A stretch of DNA of 35,778 nucleotides from JAETTH01 sp964455975 (lineage in GTDB: Bacteria; Bacillota; Clostridia; TANB77; CAG-508). The stretch covers positions 1-35,778 of the forward strand of contig CAYVYP010000008.1 in the NCBI GenBank assembly GCA_964455975.1. Direction: 5' to 3'. The notes under the pieces were generated by a model. It had not been told where the DNA came from. It saw only the letters and a program-made list of their open reading frames with translations, and did not search any database. A program made the translations under genes and the position numbers. Below, one piece after another: positions 19,318 to 27,246 of the stretch (position 1 is the stretch's first letter; each line of letters starts with the position of its first letter).

Positions 19318-19755
19318 ATGAAATTAGTAATTCAAAGAGTAAAAAACGCAAGTGTTAAAGTTGATAATAAATATACAGGAAAAATAAAAAAAGGTTTTTT
19401 AGTATTAATAGGAATTGGTAAAAATGATACAGAAGAAATTGCAGATTATTTAGTAAAAAAACTTTTAAATTTAAGAATATTTGAAGATGAAAATCAAAAA
19501 ATGAACTTAAGCTTAAAAGATGTAAATGGAGAACTTTTAATTGTTTCTCAATTTACTTTATATGCAGATACTACAAGTGGAAATAGACCAAGTTTTATAA
19601 ATGCTGCAAAACCTGAAAAAGCAAATAGTTTATATGAATATTTTATGAGCAAATGCAAAGAACAAAGATTTAAGGTAGAACATGGAATATTTGGAGCAGA
19701 TATGCAAGTTGAATTATTAAATGATGGACCAGTTACAATTATTTTAGAAAAATAA
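19318..19755 (+). CDS. dtd: D-aminoacyl-tRNA deacylase
   Basis: This enzyme hydrolyses D-amino acids (and mischarged glycine) from tRNA. The 145-aa protein has the whole family signature: MKLVIQRVKNASVKV at the start, SQFTLYADT with the catalytic-pocket Ser/Gln/Thr, and the cross-subunit NDGPVTI near the end. In the literature DTD also clears Gly-tRNA-Ala. It lies 12 bp after gpsA behind AAAGGAA and is the last gene of the operon. It has no CGG codon. Confidence 0.96.
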   Translation: MKLVIQRVKNASVKVDNKYTGKIKKGFLVLIGIGKNDTEEIADYLVKKLLNLRIFEDENQKMNLSLKDVNGELLIVSQFTLYADTTSGNRPSFINAAKPEKANSLYEYFMSKCKEQRFKVEHGIFGADMQVELLNDGPVTIILEK

Positions 19756-19776
19756 TTTTTAATAATCCAATTATAA

Positions 19777-19830
19777 AAAATAACTATATATTTTGAGAAA
19801 TCTTCAAATATATAGTTATTTTTTATTTTA
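19777..19830. terminator. Bidirectional terminator between dtd and the convergent 94-aa gene
   Basis: Long stem AATAACTATATAT(TT) / (A)ATATATAGTTATT with a T-run on either strand. Confidence 0.85.
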
Positions 19831-19841
19831 ATATTCGTAAA

Positions 19842-20126
19842 TTAATACGGAAATCTTTCAAATAAATATTTTAATATATCGTTTGCATTATTATCTTTAA
19901 CATTTATAAAGAAATTATCATCTAAACTGATCCACATATTCATTTCATATTTATCATTATTATCTATAAAAGCCCCAATAATATCAGCAATTTCAATTGG
20001 ATTTTTAAATTTTTTTTCCCATTCCAAAAGTTCAGAATAAAGCTCATTTGTTTCATAAAATTTATATAAAAAAGTAGAAATTTCACCTTTTTTATTACTA
20101 TATAATTTAACAATTGTATTTGACAT
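19842..20126 (-). CDS. Hypothetical protein (94 aa)
   Basis: The family is not recognised. The protein is small, soluble and acidic, rich in aromatic residues, starting MSNTIVKLYSNKKGEI and ending LKYLFERFPY. There are no cysteines, signal or membrane helix. A good ribosome binding site (AAGGAGAAAA) and core-like codon use support a real, native gene. It is transcribed alone, convergent with dtd. Confidence 0.7.
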   Translation of the reverse strand: MSNTIVKLYSNKKGEISTFLYKFYETNELYSELLEWEKKFKNPIEIADIIGAFIDNNDKYEMNMWISLDDNFFINVKDNNANDILKYLFERFPY

Positions 20127-20267
20127 ATTAAATTTTCTCCTTATAAAAATAATATCTTATTGAATATATTATTTGAAAATTACATTTAATATATACGAGA
20201 GAATAAAAGGTAATTTTTTTGTAAATAATAAGAACAATTCAAGAAAAACATTTAAGGAGCAGAAATA

Positions 20268-21179
20268 TTGAAAAATAAAAAAATTAAAATTACATTTTTA
20301 TGCATATTAGTAATTCTACTTGCCGCTTCTATTATTTTTATTTTATTGAATTATAATAAATCAGATGAAACAGCTAAATTAAAAGATAAGATTAATAGTC
20401 AAATGAAATATTTAGATTATGAAATTGTTGCTATGATAAATTCATTAAATAATATTCAAGAAGAATCATATAAAATAATGACAGAAGAGTTAGATAATCA
20501 AAAATCTGGTGAAGAAAGTGAACAAAAAAATCAATCTTCACAATCATCAAGTGGAGGTTCTGATAGTTCAGGTGGTTCTAGTAATTCTGGATTTTCTGGT
20601 AGTTCAAGTACAAAAAGTTATAAAAATTACACAATGGTACCTCAAAATTTACTAAATAGGGATGAAAGTATAAATTGGGACAATCTTCAAAATAGCATAA
20701 CAACATTATATACTACATGGACTACAATAATGTTAGATTTATATAAAGTAAATGTAAAAAGTGAAGATATTTTAAGTTTTAATACAGATTTAGATAAAGT
20801 TATAGATTCAATAAAAAATAAAAACAAATTAGATTCAATAAAAAGTTTAGCTAAATTATATAGCTATATTCCTATATATGTAAATGAATATTCGGAAGAT
20901 ACTACTTATAAAAATATTACTAGTACAAAATCATATATCATAAATAGTTATGCAGCAGTTGAAGAAGATAAGTGGGAAGATGTAAAAATAGAGCTGAAAA
21001 AAGCTGAAGGACAATATACAAATATTCTAAATAATATATCATCTAATAAATATAAAGAATATACCATAAACAAAACATATGTATTACTAAAAGAAAGTGA
21101 AACTTCAGCAGATAAAAAAGACAAAGATATATATTATATAAAATATAAAAGTTTAATTGGAGAATTAAACAATATTTAA
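20268..21179 (+). CDS. Membrane-anchored hypothetical protein (303 aa)
   Basis: Not recognised. It starts at TTG (20268) because AAGGAGC is correctly spaced for it. A short basic N-terminus is followed by one hydrophobic helix at about residues 7-28 (TFLCILVILLAASIIFIL), suggesting a type II membrane anchor with an extracytoplasmic domain. There is a possible lipobox-like Cys but no clear lipoprotein pattern. Residues about 85-125 are a Ser/Gly-rich low-complexity linker. The remaining 180 residues are predicted helical, Lys/Asp/Tyr-rich, with no known motif. The gene ends just before the rnpB promoter. Confidence 0.7.
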   Translation: MKNKKIKITFLCILVILLAASIIFILLNYNKSDETAKLKDKINSQMKYLDYEIVAMINSLNNIQEESYKIMTEELDNQKSGEESEQKNQSSQSSSGGSDSSGGSSNSGFSGSSSTKSYKNYTMVPQNLLNRDESINWDNLQNSITTLYTTWTTIMLDLYKVNVKSEDILSFNTDLDKVIDSIKNKNKLDSIKSLAKLYSYIPIYVNEYSEDTTYKNITSTKSYIINSYAAVEEDKWEDVKIELKKAEGQYTNILNNISSNKYKEYTINKTYVLLKESETSADKKDKDIYYIKYKSLIGELNNI

Positions 21180-21181
21180 CA

Positions 21182-21210
21182 TTGACTTTAGTATAAAAAA
21201 ATAGTAAAAT
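21182..21210 (+). promoter_or_regulatory. Promoter of rnpB
   Basis: TTGACT (21182-21187), 17-nt spacer, TAAAAT (21205-21210), placing the transcript start at about 21217. Confidence 0.75.
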
Positions 21211-21216
21211 AATAAG

Positions 21217-21556
21217 GAGCAAGCAAGACAGTCGCGTACTGCAAAACCGAAAGGTAGCATACGAGGAAAGTCCGGGCTCCAAAGAGCAATGGTGCTGGAT
21301 AACGTCCAGTGAGGGAAACCTTAAGGAAAGTGCAACAGAAAATAACCGCTATTTATAGCAAGGGTGAAAAGGTGAGGTAAGAGCTCACCGCTATTATAGT
21401 GATATAATAGGCCAGTGTAAACCCCACCTGGAGCAACGCCGTAATAGAAGATTAAGGCTGCTCGCCGACTTCTAACATGGGGGCTTGAGGCATATAGTAA
21501 TATATGTACTAGATAAATGACTGTCCTAGACAGAACCCGGCTTATATGCTTACTTT
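21217..21556 (+). ncRNA. rnpB: RNase P RNA
   Basis: This is the catalytic RNA of RNase P, which removes the 5' leader of pre-tRNAs. The universally conserved P4 strand is present as GAGGAAAGTCCGGGCTCC (about 21263-21280). The other P4 strand and 3' core are ACAGAACCCGGCTTA (about 21531-21545). Between them are the AGGGTGAAAAGGTGAGGTAAGAGCTCACCG region (specificity domain core) and CAGTGTAAACCCCACCTGGAGCAA. The 5' AGCAAGC pairs with the 3' GCTTACTT (P1). Ends are set by the promoter and P1 pairing and are accurate to a few bases. A terminator follows directly. Confidence 0.95.
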
Positions 21557-21563
21557 TAATATC

Positions 21564-21593
21564 AAAACAGATAGGAAATACCTATCTGTTTTG
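21564..21593 (+). terminator. Terminator after rnpB
   Basis: Perfect stem AAAACAGATAGG / CCTATCTGTTTT with a 5-nt loop. Confidence 0.85.
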
Positions 21594-21650
21594 TAATTTA
21601 TAATAAACTTTATTATATGAATAGTTAAATGTATATTTTATGTACTAATA

Positions 21651-22531
21651 TTATTCTAATAAATTTTGCATGTCTAAAGGAATTGGTGCAATATATGTAA
21701 CTTTATATTTTAAAATAGGATGTATAAAACTTGTTTTGTAGCTATGAAGAGCTTGTCTAGAAATTAAATTTGATTCTGTACCATATAATGTATCTCCTAA
21801 TATAGAGTGACCAATATATTGCATGTGTACTCTAATTTGATGAGTTCTTCCAGTTTCAATAACACATGTAACCACTGTGTAATTTAAACATCTATTTAGT
21901 ACCATATAATGCGTAATTGACATATCTCCACATTCATTCACATATCTTTCTATTATACTAGTTTCTTTTCTAGCAATTGGAGCATTTATTGTTCCGTGTA
22001 TCTTTTTCTAAAATTCCATCTACTATAGCAATATATTCTTTACTAAAATCGTTAGTTCTCATTTGCTTAACTAAACATTCTTGAATGTATTCATTTTTAG
22101 CAAATATAACTATTCCGAGAAGTATCTTTATCTAATCTATTTACTGGACGAATTTTTCGTTTTAATCCAATACTATTAAAATAATATTTTACTCCATTAG
22201 ATAAACTAGTATCATAATGAGAATGCGAAGGGTGAATTGCAATTCCAGCAGGTTTATTTAATACTAAATAATATTCATCTTCATAAATTATATCTAAAAT
22301 CATTTTGGTAGAAACTATATTCGAATTATCTTCTTCAAAATCAATAATTACTTCTATAATATCTCCTATAGATATTAGATGAGTAATATATACAGGAATT
22401 TTATTTAAAAATATTTTATTATTAGTTTTTAATTTTAAACATAATCTATCAGAAATTAAAAATTCTTCTTTTAAAACTTGTTTTATATTTAAATATCTAT
22501 TATTTTCTTTAACAATATATTTAAGTACCAT
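21651..22531 (-). CDS. RluA-family 23S rRNA pseudouridine synthase, needing two +1 shifts
   Basis: This is an RluA/RluD-type pseudouridine synthase. An N-terminal S4-like region (residues 1-75, YLNIKQVLKEEFLISDRL) precedes the catalytic domain: YLVLNKPAGIAIHPS, the catalytic RLDKDTSG (Asp134), GRTHQIRVHM and GDTLYG. The zero frame ends right after DTS. Two in-frame CGG codons 40 codons apart are both resolved by skipping the C, restoring G139 (DTSGIVIFAK) and G179 (DTGTINAPIAR), to give 292 aa, normal for YlyB/RluD relatives. The target uridine cannot be assigned. The ribosome binding site is AAAAGGATG. It lies downstream of the zinc-ribbon gene on the same strand, separated by a hairpin. Confidence 0.93.
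21994..21996 (-). other. +1 recoding site 2 in the pseudouridine synthase (ACA C GGA)
   Basis: Minus-strand in-frame CGG. Skipping the C gives LEKDTGTINAPIARKE, matching the family G.I..PI.R motif. Confidence 0.91.
22115..22117 (-). other. +1 recoding site 1 in the pseudouridine synthase (TCT C GGA)
   Basis: Minus-strand in-frame CGG, five codons after the catalytic Asp codon. Skipping the C gives NRLDKDTSGIVIFAKN. Confidence 0.94.
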
Positions 22532-22558
22532 TTACATAACATCCTTTTATTAATATAT

Positions 22559-22588
22559 AAAGGAGACTCTATTATAGAAGTCTCCTTT
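22559..22588 (-). terminator. Hairpin after the zinc-ribbon gene
   Basis: 10-bp perfect stem AAAGGAGACT / AGTCTCCTTT. The T-run on the minus strand is short, so some read-through into the pseudouridine synthase gene is possible. Confidence 0.65.
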
Positions 22589-22611
22589 TAGGGTTTTAAA
22601 ACAGGCAATGA

Positions 22612-22791
22612 TTAATCAGTAGCTACCTGTTCAGTCTTGAAAAAAGCCTGAACAGGAAATTCGCAATGTGGACAACGTAGTTCATATGTCGTACCCTCAT
22701 CGCTTTTTGATGTTACCCGAGCAGCAACATCACGGCTGTTAACTGTAATGAGTTTGCCACAATTTTGACATTTTCTGATTTTAATAGCCAT
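22612..22791 (-). CDS. Accessory zinc-ribbon protein (59 aa) with an in-frame CGG
   Basis: The frame runs from ATG (behind AAGGGAG) to TAA and encodes MAIKIRKCQNCGKL...LRCPHCEFPVQAFF. Two CxxC pairs (CQNC and CPHC) about 35 residues apart predict a zinc ribbon; the partner (DNA, RNA or protein) is unknown. It has a strong own promoter. Codon use (CGT, GAG, CAG, GCT-rich) is unlike the core genes. Codon 25 (22717-22719) is CGG, presumably Arg in VAARVTS; a +1 shift would meet TAA after one codon. It resembles small ComFA/Com-like zinc ribbons of phages and mobile elements, but I cannot assign a family. Confidence 0.65.
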   Translation of the reverse strand: MAIKIRKCQNCGKLITVNSRDVAARVTSKSDEGTTYELRCPHCEFPVQAFFKTEQVATD

Positions 22792-22836
22792 ATTATAACA
22801 CTCCCTTAAAAAATTATTAGGGTATTGCTAAATAAG

Positions 22837-22866
22837 ATTATATATGCGTTTGTCGTATTTTGTCAA
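22837..22866 (-). promoter_or_regulatory. Promoter for the zinc-ribbon gene
   Basis: On the minus strand: TTGACA (22866-22861), 18-nt spacer, TATAAT (22842-22837). Confidence 0.75.
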
Positions 22867-22955
22867 TACAAATATCATATTTTATGGAAACTATTTGCAT
22901 ATAAAAGATAAATATGATAAAATTTTCAAATAAAGTTATAAAAAGAGGAGAAAAA

Positions 22956-23543
22956 ATGAGAATTGGAATTGATATAGATGGAGTACTAACTGACATGGAG
23001 CAATTCATATTAGATTACGGAACTAAATTTTGTAGTGATAATAAAAAAGGAAAACTTGTTAATCCAAAAACATATTATGAAGTTAATATGTTTAGTTGGA
23101 ATGAAAGTATAAGAGATGAATTTTGGAAAGAATATTTAGAATTATATGCAAAATATGAAAAAGTAAGACCTTTTTCAGCTGAAGTAATTTCAAAACTAAA
23201 ATCTGAAGGAAATGATATTTATATTATTACAGCAAGATGTGATGAAGAATTTCTAAAAGGTATGGAAGAAATAGTAAAAATATGGCTTGCACAAAACAAT
23301 ATAAAATATGACAAATTAATTTTTAGTGGAGAAGAAAAAGTATCTGTTTGTAAAGAAAATAAAATAGACATTATGATAGAAGATAGCCCTAAAAGCATAG
23401 AAGATATCAGTAAAATAATACCAGTTATTTGTTTTAATGCATTATATAACATGTCTATAGAAGGAAAAAATATTATAAGATGTTATAGTTGGTATGATAT
23501 ATACGAAAAAATAAAAAATGGAGTAAATAAAAATGAGAATTAG
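22956..23543 (+). CDS. HAD-superfamily phosphatase (5'-nucleotidase-like)
   Basis: A 195-aa haloacid dehalogenase fold protein. MRIGIDIDGVLTDME holds the nucleophile and acid/base aspartates (DxDGVLTD), YIITAR is motif II, and MIEDSPKSIEDIS is motif IV with the metal-binding Asp. The small size and arrangement match NT5C-type / YqfW-like phosphatases that dephosphorylate nucleotides, but the substrate is uncertain. The start is at 22956 because AGAGGAG is correctly spaced; the upstream in-frame ATG at 22914 has no ribosome binding site. The stop overlaps the trmB start by 11 bp, indicating translational coupling. Confidence 0.8.
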   Translation: MRIGIDIDGVLTDMEQFILDYGTKFCSDNKKGKLVNPKTYYEVNMFSWNESIRDEFWKEYLELYAKYEKVRPFSAEVISKLKSEGNDIYIITARCDEEFLKGMEEIVKIWLAQNNIKYDKLIFSGEEKVSVCKENKIDIMIEDSPKSIEDISKIIPVICFNALYNMSIEGKNIIRCYSWYDIYEKIKNGVNKNEN

Positions 23544-24192
23544 ATACAAACCTTGGGCAAGACCAGAATTAGAAGCAAGCAAATTTTACATAGATAAACC
23601 AGAAGAAATAAAAGGAAAATGGAAAAATCAATTTGAACAAATTAAACCGCTTCATTTAGAATTAGGATGTGGAAAAGGTGGATTTATTTCACAGCTAGCT
23701 TGTAAACATTCAGAAATAAATTATATTGAAATAGATATGGTAGACCCTATGCTAGGATTAGCAAAAAGAAAGATAGAAGAAGAGTATAAAAAAAATAATA
23801 AAGAAATTAATAATATTATATTAACTAGATTTGATATTTCAAGAATTAATTTAATAATGGACCAAAATGATGAAATAGACAGAATATATATTAATTTTTG
23901 CAACCCATGGCCAAAAGGGCAGCATAGAAAAAAGAGATTAACACATACAAGACAACTAGAGCTATATAAAACATTTTTAAAGAAAAATGGAGAAATATAC
24001 TTTAAAACAGATGATTTACCATTATTTGAGTCTAGTTTAATATATTTTAATGAATCTGGATTTGATATTATAGAAAAAACATATGACTTACATAATGAAA
24101 ATATTTTTAAAGAAAATATTCAAACAGAACATGAAAAAATGTTTTCAGAAGAAGGAATAAAAATAAAAGCATTAATTGCCAAATTAAAATGA
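23533..24192 (+). CDS. trmB: tRNA (guanine-N7)-methyltransferase
   Basis: TrmB methylates G46 of tRNA with SAM. The 219-aa protein shows MRIRYKPWARPEL at the N-terminus, the SAM site LELGCGKGGF, the catalytic/tRNA-binding NFCNPWPKGQHRKKRLTH, FKTDDLPLF and TEHEKMF, all hallmark TrmB motifs. It starts inside the last codons of the HAD gene, so the two are coupled. There is no CGG codon. Confidence 0.96.
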   Translation: MRIRYKPWARPELEASKFYIDKPEEIKGKWKNQFEQIKPLHLELGCGKGGFISQLACKHSEINYIEIDMVDPMLGLAKRKIEEEYKKNNKEINNIILTRFDISRINLIMDQNDEIDRIYINFCNPWPKGQHRKKRLTHTRQLELYKTFLKKNGEIYFKTDDLPLFESSLIYFNESGFDIIEKTYDLHNENIFKENIQTEHEKMFSEEGIKIKALIAKLK

Positions 24193-24209
24193 AAATTTAA
24201 TCCAAATAC

Positions 24210-24239
24210 TTGAAATAAATAGTGTAGTTAATATATAAT
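24210..24239 (+). promoter_or_regulatory. Promoter of the pta operon
   Basis: TTGAAA (24210-24215), 18-nt spacer, TATAAT (24234-24239). Confidence 0.65.
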
Positions 24240-24274
24240 ACAAAATGTAAAAAACATTGAAGGGAGAAAGCAAA

Positions 24275-25273
24275 ATGACATTTATAGAACAAATGAAGCA
24301 AAAAGCAAAATCTGAAATTAAAACAATAGTATTACCAGAAAGTACAGATATAAGAGTATTAAAAGCAACACAAAAAGTTTTAGAAGAAGGTTATGCAAAT
24401 ATAGTACTAGTTGGAGATGAAGAAAAAATAAAATCTTTAGCTAAAGAAACTAATATAGATATATCAAAAGCTACGATAATAAACCCAATAAAATCTGAAA
24501 AATATGATGAATATGTGCAAAAATTTTATGAATTAAGACAAAGAAAAGGAATGACAGAAATTAAAGCAAAAGAATTAATGCAAGATAGTATACATTTTGG
24601 AATGATGATGGTAAAAGAAGGCACGGCAGATGGATTAGTTTCTGGTGCAGCACATTCAACATCAGATACATTAAGACCTGCACTACAAATATTAAAAACA
24701 GCACCTGGAACAAAATTAGTATCTGCATTTTTCTTAATGGTAGTTCCAAATTGTGAATATGGAGAAAATGGAACATTTGTATTTGCAGATAGTGGTTTAA
24801 ATGAAAATCCAGATAGTGAAGATTTATCAGAAATAGCAATATCTTCTAGTAAAAGTTTTGAGCAATTAGTAGGTAAACAATCAAAAGTTGCAATGCTTTC
24901 ATATTCTACATATGGAAGTGCTCATTCAGAATTAACTGAAAAAATGATAGAAGCAACTAGACTTGTAAAAGAAAAAGAGCCTAAAATTTTAGTAGATGGA
25001 GAAATGCAATTAGATGCAGCAATAATACCAGAAATAGCAAAATCTAAAGCACCAGGAAGTAATGTAGCAGGATATGCAAATACATTAATATTTCCTAATT
25101 TAGACGCTGGAAATATTGGATATAAGTTAGTACAAAGATTAGCAAAAGCAGAAGCTTATGGACCACTTTGCCAAGGTATTGCAAAACCAGTAAATGATTT
25201 ATCTAGAGGATGTTCAAGTGATGATATTGCAGGAGTAGTTGCAATTACTTGCGTACAAGCACAAAATCAATAA
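24275..25273 (+). CDS. pta: Phosphate acetyltransferase
   Basis: Pta converts acetyl-CoA and phosphate to acetyl phosphate, which AckA uses for ATP formation. At 332 aa it is the short single-domain type. Visible motifs include IVLPESTDIRVLKA at the N-terminus, DGLVSGAAHSTSDTLRPALQ, FADSGLNENPDSEDLSEIA, DGEMQLDAAI, and LIFPNLDAGNIGYKLVQRLA near the C-terminus. The start is the ATG with AAGGGAG upstream; a TTG at 24257 overlaps that ribosome binding site and is rejected. It is the first gene of the acetate operon. Confidence 0.97.
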   Translation: MTFIEQMKQKAKSEIKTIVLPESTDIRVLKATQKVLEEGYANIVLVGDEEKIKSLAKETNIDISKATIINPIKSEKYDEYVQKFYELRQRKGMTEIKAKELMQDSIHFGMMMVKEGTADGLVSGAAHSTSDTLRPALQILKTAPGTKLVSAFFLMVVPNCEYGENGTFVFADSGLNENPDSEDLSEIAISSSKSFEQLVGKQSKVAMLSYSTYGSAHSELTEKMIEATRLVKEKEPKILVDGEMQLDAAIIPEIAKSKAPGSNVAGYANTLIFPNLDAGNIGYKLVQRLAKAEAYGPLCQGIAKPVNDLSRGCSSDDIAGVVAITCVQAQNQ

Positions 25274-25295
25274 AATTTGGAGGGTAAAATAAAAA

Positions 25296-25874
25296 ATGGC
25301 AAATTCAAAAGTAATAATAGTAGAAGGACCACAAGGAGCAGGAAAAACAACTATAACAAATTACATTAGAGATATAGTACCTCATACTAATTTATATAGG
25401 TTAAACGGTATATCTGATAGCACAAAAACAGGACTTCAAAAAAGTGAGAAAATGTATATAGATTTATTAGATTATATGAAAAATATGGAAAATTTAAATA
25501 TTAATTTACTTTTTGATAGAACATTTTTTTCAGAAGAAAATTATTGTAGATTAGGATATAAAGAATATTCATTTACAGAAGTATATAAAAAATTAGTAAA
25601 AAGATTAAATGATTTAGATTTTGATATATATTATATAAATCTATATTTAGAAGACACTTTACTTTTTGAACAAAGACTTAAACGAGATGAAAAAGCAGGA
25701 CCTAAATATGCTAAATACAAAGCAGAAAACAGTATAAATCAGCAAAATACATATTTAGAAATGGCAAATGAAATTGAAAAAGATTATAAAAATATTAAAG
25801 TATTTAATTTAAAAAATGATGTATCTTTAGAAAAAATGCATTCAAAAATAAAAGAAATACTAGATATAAAATAA
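25296..25874 (+). CDS. P-loop deoxynucleoside/nucleotide kinase-like protein
   Basis: A 192-aa kinase with a Walker A motif EGPQGAGKTTITNYI (residues 10-24), a DRTFFSEENYCR element resembling the DRY/DRS substrate motif of deoxynucleoside and thymidylate kinases, and a lid-like RLKRDEKAGPKYAKYK. It probably phosphorylates a nucleoside or nucleotide; the exact substrate is not readable. It is inserted between pta and ackA (22 and 18 bp gaps), an unusual partner for that pair. Confidence 0.75.
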   Translation: MANSKVIIVEGPQGAGKTTITNYIRDIVPHTNLYRLNGISDSTKTGLQKSEKMYIDLLDYMKNMENLNINLLFDRTFFSEENYCRLGYKEYSFTEVYKKLVKRLNDLDFDIYYINLYLEDTLLFEQRLKRDEKAGPKYAKYKAENSINQQNTYLEMANEIEKDYKNIKVFNLKNDVSLEKMHSKIKEILDIK

Positions 25875-25892
25875 AAATAAAGGAGAGAAAAA

Positions 25893-27083
25893 ATGAAAAT
25901 ATTAGTTATTAATTGTGGTAGTTCATCAGTTAAATATCAATTAATGGATATGAATGATGAATCTGTTTTAGCAAAAGGAAATTATGAAAGAATAGGAATG
26001 GAAGGCTCTTTTTTAACACATAAAGTTGGAAAAGAAAAATTTAAATTTGAAAAAGATGCTTCTTCTCACGATGAAGCAATAAAATTTATAATGGAACAAT
26101 TAACAGATAGTGAACATGGAGTAATAAAATCATTAGATGAAATAGATGCAATAGGACATAGAATTGTTCATGGAGGAGAAAAATTTACAAAATCTGTAGT
26201 AATAGATGAAAATGTTATTAAGGGTATAGAAGAAGCAGTTAAGTTTGCACCACTACATAATCCAGCACATTTACAAGGAATTAGAGCATGTCAAAAAGAA
26301 CTACAAGGAAAACCAAATGTAGCAGTGTTTGATACAGCATTTCATCAAACAATGCCTAAAGAACATTATTTATATCCAATACCATATAAATATTATGAAA
26401 AATATGGAGTACGTAAATATGGATTCCATGGAACATCACATAAATATGTAGCAGGAAGAATTGCTGAAATTTTAAATAAAAAACCAGAAGAATTAAAAGT
26501 AATAAACTGCCATATAGGTCAAGGAGCTAGTTTATGTGCTATAGAATATGGAAAATGCATAGATACATCTATGGGATTAACTCCACTTGCTGGAATTGCT
26601 ATGGGAACGAGATCTGGAGATTTAGATCCATCTGTTGTAACATATATAATGGAGCAAGAAAAATTAACACCATCTGAAATGGAAAAAATATTAAATAAAG
26701 AATCTGGACTTTTAGGATTATCTGGAATATCTGCAGATAATAGAGATATATTAGAAGAATCAGAAAAAGGAAATGAAAGAGCAAACCTTGCTATGAAACA
26801 ATATTGCTACATAATAGCACAATATATAGCAAAATATGCAGTAGCTATGAAAGGTGTAGACGTTATAACATTTGCAGGAGGAGTTGGAGAAAGAGGACCT
26901 GATGAAAGAAAAGAGATATGTTCATATTTAGGCTTTATGGGAGTAGAACTAGACCAAGAAGCAAATAAAGTAAAAGCAGAAGAAAGAGAAATTTCAACAA
27001 AAGCTAGCAAAGTAAAAGTATGGATAGTTCCAACAGAAGAAGAATTAATGATAGCACGAGATACAATGAACTTAACAAAATAG
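25893..27083 (+). CDS. ackA: Acetate kinase, first copy
   Basis: This enzyme makes ATP and acetate from acetyl phosphate and ADP. The 396-aa protein contains the ASKHA-fold motifs VINCGSSSVKYQL, GHRIVHGG, FDTAFHQTMP, YGFHGTSHKYV (catalytic His and Asp region), NCHIGQGASLCAI, DTSMGLTPLAG and TFAGGVGERG. The ribosome binding site is AAAGGAG. A close paralogue lies 186 bp downstream. This copy has the usual MGTRSGDLDP motif, which suits a housekeeping acetate kinase. Confidence 0.96.
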   Translation: MKILVINCGSSSVKYQLMDMNDESVLAKGNYERIGMEGSFLTHKVGKEKFKFEKDASSHDEAIKFIMEQLTDSEHGVIKSLDEIDAIGHRIVHGGEKFTKSVVIDENVIKGIEEAVKFAPLHNPAHLQGIRACQKELQGKPNVAVFDTAFHQTMPKEHYLYPIPYKYYEKYGVRKYGFHGTSHKYVAGRIAEILNKKPEELKVINCHIGQGASLCAIEYGKCIDTSMGLTPLAGIAMGTRSGDLDPSVVTYIMEQEKLTPSEMEKILNKESGLLGLSGISADNRDILEESEKGNERANLAMKQYCYIIAQYIAKYAVAMKGVDVITFAGGVGERGPDERKEICSYLGFMGVELDQEANKVKAEEREISTKASKVKVWIVPTEEELMIARDTMNLTK

Positions 27084-27093
27084 TATAATGTTA

Positions 27094-27246
27094 TTATTTT
27101 AGCCAAATCTCGACAGATAAAACCAATTTATTTTTTGACTTAAGAAAGGTCTCCAAGGCTGGCGCGGGTAATCCGTATGCCTCAAAGGGCTGTCGACTCT
27201 TTCTATCAAAAAATAAATTGTTTCATCCGCGTTTGGCTATTTTAAT
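27094..27246 (+). ncRNA. Candidate structured RNA between the two ackA genes
   Basis: About 150 nt fold into one long imperfect hairpin: TTTTAGCCAAA...AATTTATTTTTTGA on the left pairs with TCAAAAAATAAATT...TTTGGCTA on the right. Inside, AAGAAAGGTC pairs with GACTCTTTC, and the GC-rich tip holds AGGC...GCCT around CGGGTAATCCG. The tip is far richer in GC than its surroundings. A TATAAT at 27083-27088 would start transcription close to the left foot, so it could be a separate RNA (6S-like shape), a leader of the second ackA, or a MITE-like insert. No known riboswitch class was recognised. Confidence 0.55.

Noticed and set aside
3883..22117. Reassignment of CGG to another amino acid
   Set aside because: A sense reassignment keeps the frame; here the frame must change by +1 at every site to recover the family sequence.
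3883..22117. Base-calling error keyed to the string CGG
   Set aside because: CGG across codon boundaries, including about 12 bases before the gpsA site, needs no correction. Not fully excluded without reads, so it is kept as a test.
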